Assembly: GCA_028706405.1 (NCBI GenBank)
Contig: JAQWBM010000014.1
Coordinates: 1-42,577, forward strand
DNA length: 42,577 bases
Origin: Eubacteriales bacterium
Lineage (GTDB): Bacteria > Bacillota > Clostridia > Peptostreptococcales > Anaerovoracaceae
Direction: 5' to 3'
Shown: piece after piece, positions 33,372 to 41,619 of the stretch
Layout: every line of letters begins with the position of its first letter
Position numbering within the stretch: the stretch's first letter is position 1
Made by a program: the position numbers and the translations under genes
Notes under the pieces: model-generated
Seen by the model: the letters and a program-made list of their open reading frames with translations, nothing else
Database searches by the model: none
What the model was told of the DNA's origin: nothing

Positions 33372-34502
33372 ATGAAGAAAATAAAAATCATTACTGTTGT
33401 AGGAGCCAGACCGCAATTTATTAAAGCCGGCGTTGTAAGCAAGGCATTGCAAAAAAGCTGCAATTTCAATGAGATAATGATACATACAGGACAGCATTAT
33501 GATAAAAATATGTCTGATATTTTTTTTGAAGAACTAGGAATCCCCGAGCCAAAATATAATTTAGGCGTAGGATCTTATTCGCACGGAAAGCAGACAGCTA
33601 AAATACTCGAAGGAATTGAAAATATTCTTTTAAACGAAAAACCAGAAGCATTAATGGTTTATGGAGATACAAATTCCACTCTTGCCGGGGCGCTTGCCGC
33701 CAGTAAGCTGCATATACCAGTGGTCCATATAGAGGCGGGGCTGAGAAGCTTTAATAAATTGATGCCTGAAGAGCAAAACAGAATCATAACTGATCACATT
33801 TCAAATGTCCTTTTCTGCCCAACCCAGACAGCAGTCATCAATCTAGCCAATGAAGGAATCAGGGAAAGGGTTTTTAATACCGGAGATGTGATGTATGATT
33901 CAACATTAATGAACCGGGAAATTGCATTGACAAAGATGACTTTTTCTGAATGCGTGGAAAACATGGTTATTCTATTTGGAGATTCCAATATAATAGAAAA
34001 AGAATATTATCTTGCAACCATTCACAGGGCAGAGAATACCGATAGTATTGAAAAATTAAACCATATACTCAACGGCTTTGAAAAGCTTGGTTACCGGGTG
34101 CTGTTTCTGGTACATCCAAGGACCTATAATCTGATGAAAGATTTAATTCATAGCACAAAATATAAAAATATTATTTTCAGCAGACCAGTATCATACCTTC
34201 AAATGATTATATTAACCAGTTTTGCAAAGAAAGTACTGACGGATTCGGGTGGGTTACAAAAGGAGGCTTATTTTCTGGAGATACCATGTGTTACATTAAG
34301 AGATCAAACGGAATGGACAGAGACATTAGAAGGAAATTGGAACATTTTATGTGGCATTAATGAACAGGAAATAGTTAATAAGACAACAGAATCAACGCCG
34401 GATAAAAATGTGTTATTTAAAAAGCATTTTGGAGATGGAAAGGCTTCTGAAAAAATTGAAAGTCTCTTAACTGCGGTAGTAACTGAGAGGGATATCATAT
34501 GA
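33372..34502 (+). CDS. wecB: UDP-GlcNAc 2-epimerase (non-hydrolysing)
   Basis: A 376-aa protein with the complete family pattern: VVGARPQFIKAG (near 7-18), HTGQHYDKNMSDIFF, YGDTNST, HIEAGLRSF and MPEEQNRIITDHIS. It interconverts UDP-GlcNAc and UDP-ManNAc, or, as in WbpI, the 2,3-diacetamido uronic acid forms. In this cluster it would give the manno-configured sugar. The SD is AAGAGG. Its TGA overlaps the next ATG by four bases (ATGA). Confidence 0.92.
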   Translation: MKKIKIITVVGARPQFIKAGVVSKALQKSCNFNEIMIHTGQHYDKNMSDIFFEELGIPEPKYNLGVGSYSHGKQTAKILEGIENILLNEKPEALMVYGDTNSTLAGALAASKLHIPVVHIEAGLRSFNKLMPEEQNRIITDHISNVLFCPTQTAVINLANEGIRERVFNTGDVMYDSTLMNREIALTKMTFSECVENMVILFGDSNIIEKEYYLATIHRAENTDSIEKLNHILNGFEKLGYRVLFLVHPRTYNLMKDLIHSTKYKNIIFSRPVSYLQMIILTSFAKKVLTDSGGLQKEAYFLEIPCVTLRDQTEWTETLEGNWNILCGINEQEIVNKTTESTPDKNVLFKKHFGDGKASEKIESLLTAVVTERDII

Positions 34503-35698
34503 AATTATTGACCATCGCATATAACTATCCGCCAATCAGAGGGCCTGAAGCCATACAGGCAAACCGGCTGGTAAAATATGCAATGGAACAGAACATGGAA
34601 TTTGATATTGTGACCAGATATATCGGGCACGGTTATAAATTCAGAAACAGAATAAAAGAATATGGAAATATCTATAGAGCCTTTTCGCTGGACAATTTTT
34701 ATGTGAAAGGCGCCATGAGGGTGATCGGTCATGACCTTGAAAGGTTACCAGACGCAGAAGTCTTATGGTATCACTTTGCGTTGAAAAAGGCGAAAATATG
34801 CCTGCAGAATAACTACTACGATGTAATCTACACGAGATCCGTTCCTTTTACCTCACACCTGATCGGGCTTAAGTTGAAACAAGAATTCAAGCTGCCCTGG
34901 ATTGCTCATTTCAGTGATCCCTGGACAGACAACCCTTATGTGCAATATCAAAAAGATAAAACAAGAAGCAAGAACCTGGAATGGGAAAAGAAGGTTATGG
35001 AACAGGCTGATAAGCTGATCTTTACTTCCAGAGAAACCGTTGAGCTTGTCATGGGCAAATATGATGAATCATTATTTAAAAAGGCTTATGTCTTGCCGCA
35101 TTCCTATGATCCCGAATCGATCAAGGATCTTAATCATACAAAATCTGAAGGGATTCCGTACCGTATATCATATATCGGCAATTTTTACGGCAAACGATCA
35201 CCCAAGGACTTATTTAAAGCAATCGGAATCGCACAGGACCAGAAGCCTGATCTGGAAAGATATATAAATTTCCATTTTTTCGGGAGTATGCCCGGCAGAT
35301 ATGTTTCTGAAATCAATAACACGCAGATTCAAAAATTGATAAAATACCACGGTGAAGTCAGCTATCAGGAAAGCCAGAAAGAAATGGAGCTGGCGGATGT
35401 TTTGGTCAACATCGATGCGCCGGGAGAATTGAACGTATTTCTTCCATCAAAGATTATCGAGTATCTGGCATTCGACAAGCCCATTTTGTCATTGACTCCG
35501 GATAAGGGAACGGTAAACAGAATACTAAAAGAAGCAGGACATCTTTGTGTTCAAAACCAGGACCATGAGCAGCTCGGTCAAATCATATTAAAAATTGCCA
35601 AAGAGGGTACGGGCTGGATCGATTATGATCCATATGCGAAAAAAAACTATCATCCTCTTGCGGTTGCCGGTCAATTTATGCGTATTATTGCGGAATAG
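34499..35698 (+). CDS. GT4-like glycosyltransferase C
   Basis: A 399-aa GT-B enzyme. The N-terminal domain begins LLTIAYNYPPIRGPEAIQA and contains WIAHFSDPWTDNPY (near 138-152); the donor site is FLPSKIIEYLAFDKPILSLT (near 316-335). The start overlaps the epimerase stop (ATGA), so translation is likely coupled. The N-terminal pattern is typical of GT4 enzymes that use an N-acetylated sugar donor, but specificity is not established. Confidence 0.82.
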   Translation: MKLLTIAYNYPPIRGPEAIQANRLVKYAMEQNMEFDIVTRYIGHGYKFRNRIKEYGNIYRAFSLDNFYVKGAMRVIGHDLERLPDAEVLWYHFALKKAKICLQNNYYDVIYTRSVPFTSHLIGLKLKQEFKLPWIAHFSDPWTDNPYVQYQKDKTRSKNLEWEKKVMEQADKLIFTSRETVELVMGKYDESLFKKAYVLPHSYDPESIKDLNHTKSEGIPYRISYIGNFYGKRSPKDLFKAIGIAQDQKPDLERYINFHFFGSMPGRYVSEINNTQIQKLIKYHGEVSYQESQKEMELADVLVNIDAPGELNVFLPSKIIEYLAFDKPILSLTPDKGTVNRILKEAGHLCVQNQDHEQLGQIILKIAKEGTGWIDYDPYAKKNYHPLAVAGQFMRIIAE

Positions 35699-35703
35699 AA
35701 AAG

Positions 35704-36834
35704 ATGAACAGGAAAAACGAGAAAAAAGTATTATTAATATCAAATAACGGTATGGGGTTCTATAATTTCAAGAAGGAACTGGTAGAAAAACTAATTTCTC
35801 TTCGCCTTGAAACTCATTTTGCGGTGCCATATTATGAAAAACTGGAAGAACTTGTTGATATGGGGGCAGTTTACCATGAATTGACGATCGACCGCAGGGG
35901 AATCAACCCGGTCAAAGACCTGGGACTGATTTACCGGTTCAATCATCTTATCGATGACGTAAAGCCGGATTTGATCGTTTTGCATACGATCAAGCCAAAT
36001 ATATATGTAAGCCTGATTGCAAAAATAAAAAAAATATCATTTATCAACAACATTACTGGTCTTGGCAGTGCATTACAGCATGAAGGTATACTGGCAAGAA
36101 TTATCAGAGCATTATACCGTACTATGCTTTCGGAATCCTGCGGGATATTTTTTGAGAATGCAGGCAATATGCATTATTTTAAAAAGCATAATATCGGTGA
36201 TCCCCAAAGATATATTGTTGTGCCTGGCGCCGGAGTCAATATCGAACGCTTTTTGCCGGGCAAACCGGATAATAAACAGGAATCCGATATCGTTAAATTT
36301 CTATATATTGCCCGCATTATGAAAGAAAAAGGGATCGAAGAATTCCTTGATGCAGCTGAAAATATAAAAAAGAGGCATGACAACGTAAGCTTCCAAATTC
36401 TTGGCTGGTATGATGAAACGGAATATAAAGACAGAATGAATAAGCTAACGAATGAGAGGATTATTGAATATATGGGCGTTTCTTCAGACACAAGAAATGA
36501 AATGTTACAAGCCGACTGTATTGTTCTTCCTTCATATCACGAGGGAATGTCCAATGTGCTGCTTGAAGGAGCGGCAATGGGACTGCCGCTTATCACGACG
36601 GATGTTCACGGCTGCAAAGAGGCAGTCGAGCACGGTAAAAACGGGTTTCTGTGCAAGGGGAAAGATTCTGACAGCCTGATCGCCGCAATGGAACGCTTTA
36701 TTGCCCTTTCCCCTGAAGAACGGCATAGGATGGGCCTCTGCGGAAGGGATAAAATGATAAAAGAATTTGACCGAAGGCTGGTCGTAGAACGTTATACGGA
36801 AACAATATTGAATCTTATAGGAGAAACCTCATGA
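35704..36834 (+). CDS. GT4-like glycosyltransferase D
   Basis: A 376-aa enzyme with strong GT4 features: LISNNGMGFYNFKKELVEKL at the start, ITGLGSALQHEG near 117-128, FLYIARIMKEKGIEEFLDAA near 200, and SYHEGMSNVLLEGAAMGLPL (EX7E, near 278-297). It resembles the transferase that often precedes the PglC-type gene in Firmicute clusters and may add the second sugar; this is inference from gene order. It overlaps the next gene by four bases. Confidence 0.88.
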   Translation: MNRKNEKKVLLISNNGMGFYNFKKELVEKLISLRLETHFAVPYYEKLEELVDMGAVYHELTIDRRGINPVKDLGLIYRFNHLIDDVKPDLIVLHTIKPNIYVSLIAKIKKISFINNITGLGSALQHEGILARIIRALYRTMLSESCGIFFENAGNMHYFKKHNIGDPQRYIVVPGAGVNIERFLPGKPDNKQESDIVKFLYIARIMKEKGIEEFLDAAENIKKRHDNVSFQILGWYDETEYKDRMNKLTNERIIEYMGVSSDTRNEMLQADCIVLPSYHEGMSNVLLEGAAMGLPLITTDVHGCKEAVEHGKNGFLCKGKDSDSLIAAMERFIALSPEERHRMGLCGRDKMIKEFDRRLVVERYTETILNLIGETS

Positions 36835-37439
36835 AATTGGCTGTAAAAAGGTCGCTTGACACAGTCTCTTCACTATTACTTATCACAATACTATCGCCGG
36901 TAATACTGCTGGTTTATTTATTGGTAAAAATAAAACTCGGCTCTCCCGCTCTGTTCAAACAGGAACGTCCCGGACTTCACGGGAGGACATTTGTTCTGTA
37001 CAAATTCCGCAGCATGACTGACTCAAAAGATGCGGAAGGAAATTTATTGCCTGACTCGGATAGGCTGACAAGCTTTGGCAAATTTTTGCGAAGTACAAGT
37101 ATAGATGAGCTTCCGGAATTATATAATATTCTGAAAGGTGATATGAGCTTTGTCGGTCCAAGACCGTTGCTGGTGCAGTATTTGCAGAGATATAATAAGA
37201 AGCAGGCAAGAAGGCATGAGGTAAGACCCGGGTTAACAGGCTGGGCGCAAGTGAACGGCAGGAATGCTATCAGCTGGAAAGAAAAATTTGAGATGGACGT
37301 CTGGTATGTGGATCACTGGAGTTTGTTGCTTGATTTTAAAATTTTATGGATGACGATCGCAACAGTTTTCAGGCGGAAAGGCATCAGTGCAGAGGGAGAA
37401 GCAACCATAAAGGAATTTATGGGGAATCATGAGGATTGA
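36831..37439 (+). CDS. Initiating phosphoglycosyl transferase (PglC-type)
   Basis: A 202-aa monotopic enzyme, PglC-sized. One N-terminal hydrophobic segment (residues 13-33), then FKQERPGLHGRTFVLYKFRS, the catalytic Asp-Glu pair in SIDELPELYNIL, FVGPRPLL, and RPGLTGWAQVNGRN. It transfers a phosphosugar from a UDP-sugar to undecaprenyl phosphate, starting the repeat unit. The next two genes encode PglD- and PglE-like enzymes, so the first sugar is probably a 4-acetamido-4,6-dideoxy sugar such as diNAcBac. Short length separates it from the larger WcaJ/WbaP enzymes. Confidence 0.9.
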   Translation: MKLAVKRSLDTVSSLLLITILSPVILLVYLLVKIKLGSPALFKQERPGLHGRTFVLYKFRSMTDSKDAEGNLLPDSDRLTSFGKFLRSTSIDELPELYNILKGDMSFVGPRPLLVQYLQRYNKKQARRHEVRPGLTGWAQVNGRNAISWKEKFEMDVWYVDHWSLLLDFKILWMTIATVFRRKGISAEGEATIKEFMGNHED

Positions 37440-37441
37440 TA

Positions 37442-38071
37442 ATGAAAAAGATTATTATTATCGGTGCCGGCGGGAACAGCAAGGTTATTATTGATATTAT
37501 ACTCAGCCGGATCGAATTGGGAGAGAAGATTCAAATAATGGGCATTCTTGATGATGATGAAAACAAAAAATCATTAACGGATTATCCTGTTCTCGGTCCG
37601 GTCAGCAGGATCTCAACTTTTCGTGAGAATAAAGAAATTTACTTTGTCAACGGAGTGGGCGATAATCATACGAGAAAGAGAATTTATGAAACGTATTCCA
37701 TTGAGCAGTATTATACGGCAGTTCATCCCAGCGCGATCATAGGCAGCAGAGTAACTATTGAACAGGGATGTGTTATTATGGCAGGGGTCATCATCAATGC
37801 GGGCTGCAGTATCGGAAAACAGGCGCTGATTAATACAGGGGCAATTATAGAGCATGATAACAGGATCGGGGCATTTGCCCATGTCGCCTCCGGAGCCGTA
37901 ACCGCCGGAAATGTAACAGTCGGTGAATGTTCCATGCTTGGAACAGGAACGAAAGTGATTCAAGGAATCTCCATCGGATCATGTGTAATGATTGGAGCCG
38001 GAGCCGTAGTGATAGGCGATATCAGGGACAATGCCACAGCAGTGGGAGTACCGGTCAGAATTATAAAATAA
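37442..38071 (+). CDS. PglD/NeuD-like sugar N-acetyltransferase
   Basis: About 209 aa from ATG 37442, where GAGGA (37431-37435) is the SD; the TTG at 37436 is too close. The N-terminal half is a small Rossmann-like UDP-sugar domain (IIIIGAGGNSKVIIDIIL). The C-terminal half has hexapeptide repeats with IEHDNRIGAFAHVASGA, containing the catalytic His-Glu/His of the PglD family. It acetylates the 4-amino group of a UDP-4-amino-sugar. It starts two bases after the PglC-type stop. Confidence 0.9.
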   Translation: MKKIIIIGAGGNSKVIIDIILSRIELGEKIQIMGILDDDENKKSLTDYPVLGPVSRISTFRENKEIYFVNGVGDNHTRKRIYETYSIEQYYTAVHPSAIIGSRVTIEQGCVIMAGVIINAGCSIGKQALINTGAIIEHDNRIGAFAHVASGAVTAGNVTVGECSMLGTGTKVIQGISIGSCVMIGAGAVVIGDIRDNATAVGVPVRIIK

Positions 38072-38134
38072 TTATTCCGGTCGGATCAGCCGGTTCTAAT
38101 AAAAAGTTAAAAAGTTGTCAATTGGAGCGAAAAT

Positions 38135-39307
38135 ATGAAAAGAGAAATACAACTCAGCGTACCAAATCTGAGCCTCGATATTGTTGAAAACCTGCGGGAG
38201 TGTATCGAAACAGGATGGGTCTCAACAGGCGGACGGTTCATTGGAGAGTTTGAAAAGAAGCTTGCGGATTATGTAGGAACAGAGTCAGCCGTATCCACTC
38301 AGAGCGGTACGGCAGGCTTGCATTTGGCCTTAAGAGAGCTGGGAACAGGGCATGGCGATGAAGTGATTGTGCCTGCTCTGACCTTTATTGCCGCAGTAAA
38401 TCCGGTAACGTATCTTGGCGCAGTTCCCGCATTTATGGACTGCGACGATACTTTATGCATGGATGTTGATAAGCTGGCGCACTTTCTGGAGAAGGAATGC
38501 GAAAAAAATCCCCAAGACCAACTGATTAACCGTACAACGGGAAAAATCGTAAAGGTCATTGTGGCAGTGCATATTTTCGGTAATACCTGCAACATGGAGC
38601 GTATTATGGAACTGGCTCAAAAATACGGCTTAAAGGTTTTGGAGGATGCCACCGAAGCTTTAGGGACCTATATAAACGAAGGGCAATATCAGGGCAAATT
38701 TGCCGGAACGATAGGGGACATAGGCGTATATTCCTTTAATGCAAACAAAATCATAACTACCGGTGGCGGAGGGATGGTAGTAGCTAAAAATAAGGCTTCT
38801 TTGGAGCATATAAGGTACCTTGGCATCACTGCAAAAAATGATTCACTGTTTTTCGTACATGATGAAACAGGATATAATTACCGGATGCTTAACACGCAGG
38901 CAGCGCTTGGTGTAAGCCAGATCGATCGGCTGGAAGAGTTTATTAAGATAAAAATCCAGAACTATAACTTATACAAAGAATTGCTTTCAGGCATACCAGG
39001 GATCACAGTGCTGCCTTTCAGTCAGGGTATTCGGGCGAATCATTGGTTTTACTCGCTGCTGATTGATAAGGAAGCCTTTGGAATGGACAGAAATGAATTG
39101 ATGCATCTGCTGATTTCTGAGGGGATTCAGTGCAGGCCTGTATGGAAGCTTTGCCATACACAGAAACCATATGTCAATCATGTGGCTTATCGGATAGAAA
39201 AGGCATATTACTTTGAAAAGAATATACTCAATGTACCTTGTTCAACCAGTCTTTCTGAGGAAGAAGTAAAATATGTATGCGATGCTATAAAAAAGGCGAA
39301 ACCGTAA
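38135..39307 (+). CDS. PLP-dependent 4-aminotransferase (PglE/LegC-like)
   Basis: A 390-aa DegT-family enzyme, distinct from the copy at 20559. It starts IQLSVPNLSLDIVENLRECI, has SGTAGLHLAL (57-66), VLEDATEALGTYI (168-180) and the PLP lysine in SFNANKIITTGGGGMVV (K205), the pattern of LegC/PglE aminotransferases. It would aminate C4 of a UDP-4-keto-6-deoxy sugar, with the PglD-like enzyme acetylating next. The dehydratase that makes the keto sugar (PglF-type) is not in the window. Last gene of the operon; a terminator overlaps its end. Confidence 0.9.
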   Translation: MKREIQLSVPNLSLDIVENLRECIETGWVSTGGRFIGEFEKKLADYVGTESAVSTQSGTAGLHLALRELGTGHGDEVIVPALTFIAAVNPVTYLGAVPAFMDCDDTLCMDVDKLAHFLEKECEKNPQDQLINRTTGKIVKVIVAVHIFGNTCNMERIMELAQKYGLKVLEDATEALGTYINEGQYQGKFAGTIGDIGVYSFNANKIITTGGGGMVVAKNKASLEHIRYLGITAKNDSLFFVHDETGYNYRMLNTQAALGVSQIDRLEEFIKIKIQNYNLYKELLSGIPGITVLPFSQGIRANHWFYSLLIDKEAFGMDRNELMHLLISEGIQCRPVWKLCHTQKPYVNHVAYRIEKAYYFEKNILNVPCSTSLSEEEVKYVCDAIKKAKP

Positions 39308-39323
39308 AGTGATTTCGCCTTTT
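39291..39323. terminator. Bidirectional terminator at the end of the polysaccharide operon
   Basis: AAAAGGCGAAA and TTTCGCCTTTT form a perfect 11-bp stem with an 11-base loop that includes the stop codon of the preceding gene. Runs of T follow on both strands, so it serves the convergent gene ending at 39355 too. Confidence 0.85.
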
Positions 39324-39354
39324 CAGATCAGAGTCAGGGTAATACTTTTTAGAA

Positions 39355-41307
39355 TCAAGTCAGTTTTCTTTTCAGCATTATGTTAATGGCGATTCCCGTT
39401 CCAAGAAGACCGTAAAACATGGGCATTACAGATACGGAACTGTCATTTACCATGCCTGCGGCTAGAAATCCGCTGATGCCCAGAAATATTCCTGATCCAA
39501 CGTATGATATGAACCTGTCATACCTCTCACGTCTGTAAATCATGAAGCTTTGCACGATATAAATTCCCCAGAGAGCCAATAAGGCCAGCAGGGAGATCAC
39601 ACCCGTATTTATTGCCATTCCGATATACATATTATGCGGTTTATCCACGATGATATTAATATTGTCCGAGTAGCTGCCCGAATTATATTTTCCCGCGTAA
39701 TCATCATGAGGGAAGTAGATGCAATAAGTATCAGCGCCATTCCCTAATATTAAGGTGTCTTTTATCATCGGAAAGCTTCTGGACCATATATATCCACGGC
39801 CATTTCCCCAAGAGCCGTTATTTTCAAAACCAATGGATTCAATTTGTTTCAGATCAATAAGCCCTCCTAATCCTGTAAAATATTTCGGACCGCCTTCAGT
39901 GATTTGAAACGGCCATTCATGTCCATCTGTCATGAGAACAATATAATTGTTGCCATCACTGTCACGCGCTGGTTTTACGGAGATCCAACCGTAACGTTCG
40001 TCATCGATTTGGAATACGGACGAATCCTCTGTTGGTGCTGCCGTGACTGCTGACCCTCTGGAATCAAAAATCGATACCGCGGCAGGATCATCGGGGTAGG
40101 TTGTAAATATAAGCTTTTCTCCGTTATATCCGAGAACGATATCGTTGCCCGATGTTTCTATATAGTCAAGCTTATGCCTGGCGCTGCCGGATTCATTGCT
40201 TTCCGCTGCATTTCCGCCTGCCACACCGCGGAGCGCACTTGACAGCTCCTGTGACCAACGTTGATAACTGACCCCGCTTACAATAAGAGTTATGATTAAC
40301 AGGATGGCTACCGGCTTGATCCAGTGAATGATTCTTTTATTTAAAACGAAAATGGCAAGCAATACAACTAAAGCCATTCCCATCAGACCGCTGGAGGAGG
40401 CTGATCCTATCAGGTTATAAAGAAGCAATGTGAACAATGCTCCCCATAGAAGCTTTTTATAAAGCGGTTCATCCTTTCCAAGCATCACCGAACGAATAAA
40501 AAGAAGACCAAATAAAGGAATCAGCAAGGTCAGGTAAAAAGAAACATAGTTGATATTATATACCGTTTGGTAAATTTCTTTGTTTTGGAAAGTAAAATTG
40601 AGGTTATCGAGCTGATCCCAGAACCAACTGGGCGTAATCAGCTTTTTCCCGATGGTAGTCTGGAAAAAGTCATGGTCAAGAGCCTGGCTCAAGCCCAGGA
40701 GGCCAAGAAGTGTGCTGACTGCGGCAAGCGCGGATATGAGCAGCTTTACGTTCCGTTCTGAATTGATTGTGTTGATCACATAAAACAGCATGACCATATA
40801 GGACAGCAGGATCAAAGTACCTTCGAAACGGTCATTCCAGCCCCAGAGCGCAAATAATTTATAGTCGGAGAAAAAATAGGACAGCAGGACAAATACCGCA
40901 TAAACGATCATGGGGATATAAACGTAGCTTCGCTTGATATAGAAAGACTGGATAAAGACTCTGTACAGCAGAAAGACCAAGGCAAAGACCGTGCAGGCAA
41001 GGATTGCTCCCATTTTATAATAACTGAAGAACTCTGTCAGATCGGAATCTCCGTTGCTCCAGAAAAACTGCCCCATCGGCCTTTCATAAACGGTCATTCT
41101 GGTGATTATGATGACACACGCGGAAAAAAACAAGACCGGAAGCATCTGAAACCAGTGAGAAGAGGTTTCCAATGACGGAGCACAGCTCATTTTAAACAAA
41201 TATTCATCATTTTTTTTATTTTCAATTTTTATCTCTTGCTTTGCCTGGGCAGGTTTATTTTTTTCGGATATTTTCCCGGCTTTTGCTTTTTTAGGTTGCT
41301 TAGACAT
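39355..41307 (-). CDS. O-antigen ligase/Wzy-like membrane protein with a soluble insert
   Basis: A 650-aa membrane protein. Residues 1-48 are a Lys-rich cytoplasmic tail, and hydrophobic segments run from about 52 to 345 and 565 to 645. Wzy-like signatures are NINYVSFYL (251-259) and LGNGADTY (521-528), then DKPHNMYIGMAINTGV (555-570). A soluble insert of about 160 residues (352-512), beta-rich with repeated GYNGEKLIFT- and YGWISVKPA-like strands, precedes the signature. The SD AGGAGGG is near the ATG. It is convergent with the operon and has its own promoter. It may polymerise or attach the same polysaccharide; which is not decidable. Confidence 0.82.
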   Translation of the reverse strand: MSKQPKKAKAGKISEKNKPAQAKQEIKIENKKNDEYLFKMSCAPSLETSSHWFQMLPVLFFSACVIIITRMTVYERPMGQFFWSNGDSDLTEFFSYYKMGAILACTVFALVFLLYRVFIQSFYIKRSYVYIPMIVYAVFVLLSYFFSDYKLFALWGWNDRFEGTLILLSYMVMLFYVINTINSERNVKLLISALAAVSTLLGLLGLSQALDHDFFQTTIGKKLITPSWFWDQLDNLNFTFQNKEIYQTVYNINYVSFYLTLLIPLFGLLFIRSVMLGKDEPLYKKLLWGALFTLLLYNLIGSASSSGLMGMALVVLLAIFVLNKRIIHWIKPVAILLIITLIVSGVSYQRWSQELSSALRGVAGGNAAESNESGSARHKLDYIETSGNDIVLGYNGEKLIFTTYPDDPAAVSIFDSRGSAVTAAPTEDSSVFQIDDERYGWISVKPARDSDGNNYIVLMTDGHEWPFQITEGGPKYFTGLGGLIDLKQIESIGFENNGSWGNGRGYIWSRSFPMIKDTLILGNGADTYCIYFPHDDYAGKYNSGSYSDNINIIVDKPHNMYIGMAINTGVISLLALLALWGIYIVQSFMIYRRERYDRFISYVGSGIFLGISGFLAAGMVNDSSVSVMPMFYGLLGTGIAINIMLKRKLT

Positions 41308-41376
41308 TCGCTTCCCTCCTGGTATTGGTGCGTTTCAACGAGACAGGGGATATCTTTGCCTCGTTATAACTATCAC

Positions 41377-41405
41377 ATTATAATATATTAAAAATGATGA
41401 TTCAA
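41377..41405 (-). promoter_or_regulatory. Promoter for the second Wzy-like gene
   Basis: On the minus strand, TTGAAT (41405-41400) and TATAAT (41382-41377) with a 17-base spacer, about 70 bases before the ATG. Confidence 0.6.
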
Positions 41406-41409
41406 GTTA

Positions 41410-41457
41410 AAAACTCAAATAGGGGAGACCGGCAAAACTCAAATAAAGGATACTGGC
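41410..41457. repeat. Tandem 24-base direct repeat
   Basis: Two adjacent copies (41410-41433 and 41434-41457) match at about 20 of 24 positions. Both begin AAAACTCAAATA and end GGC. They start five bases upstream of the -35 of the divergent Wzy-like gene. Possible protein-binding sites, or a relic of an insertion-sequence end; neither is proven. Confidence 0.6.
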
Positions 41458-41499
41458 TGGCAGTAGTTCAAGCAGACAGTAAATGAATATAAATTTAAC

Positions 41500-41530
41500 C
41501 GTTTTTAAATCACTTCGGGATTTAAAAACG
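41500..41530. repeat. 12-bp inverted repeat upstream of rfbA
   Basis: CGTTTTTAAATC and GATTTAAAAACG are perfect inverted repeats around ACTTCGG, which holds a stable C-TTCG-G tetraloop. It ends 14 bases before the -35 of the rfbA promoter. It may act as an operator or as a terminator of read-through. Confidence 0.55.
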
Positions 41531-41544
41531 TGAATATTTAAAGA

Positions 41545-41573
41545 TTGTAAAAAAAGGGGGGTTAGTGTAGAAT
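41545..41573 (+). promoter_or_regulatory. Promoter for rfbA
   Basis: TTGTAA (41545-41550) and TAGAAT (41568-41573) with a 17-base spacer, about 46 bases before the ATG at 41620. Confidence 0.45.
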
Positions 41574-41619
41574 AATATAATATGAAATTATTATAAAATC
41601 TATGATGAAAGGGAGTCCC

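Larger units (their letters stand above)
41308..41619. other. Divergent control region between the Wzy-like gene and rfbA
   Basis: This 312-base gap contains a promoter for each flanking gene, a 24-base tandem repeat and a 12-bp hairpin, all listed separately. I see no protein-coding gene. Confidence 0.55.

Noticed and set aside
41338..41365. Weak AACGAG/CTCGTT hairpin in the second Wzy-like gene leader
   Set aside because: Only 6 bp with a poorly paired interior; not enough to call a riboswitch or terminator.
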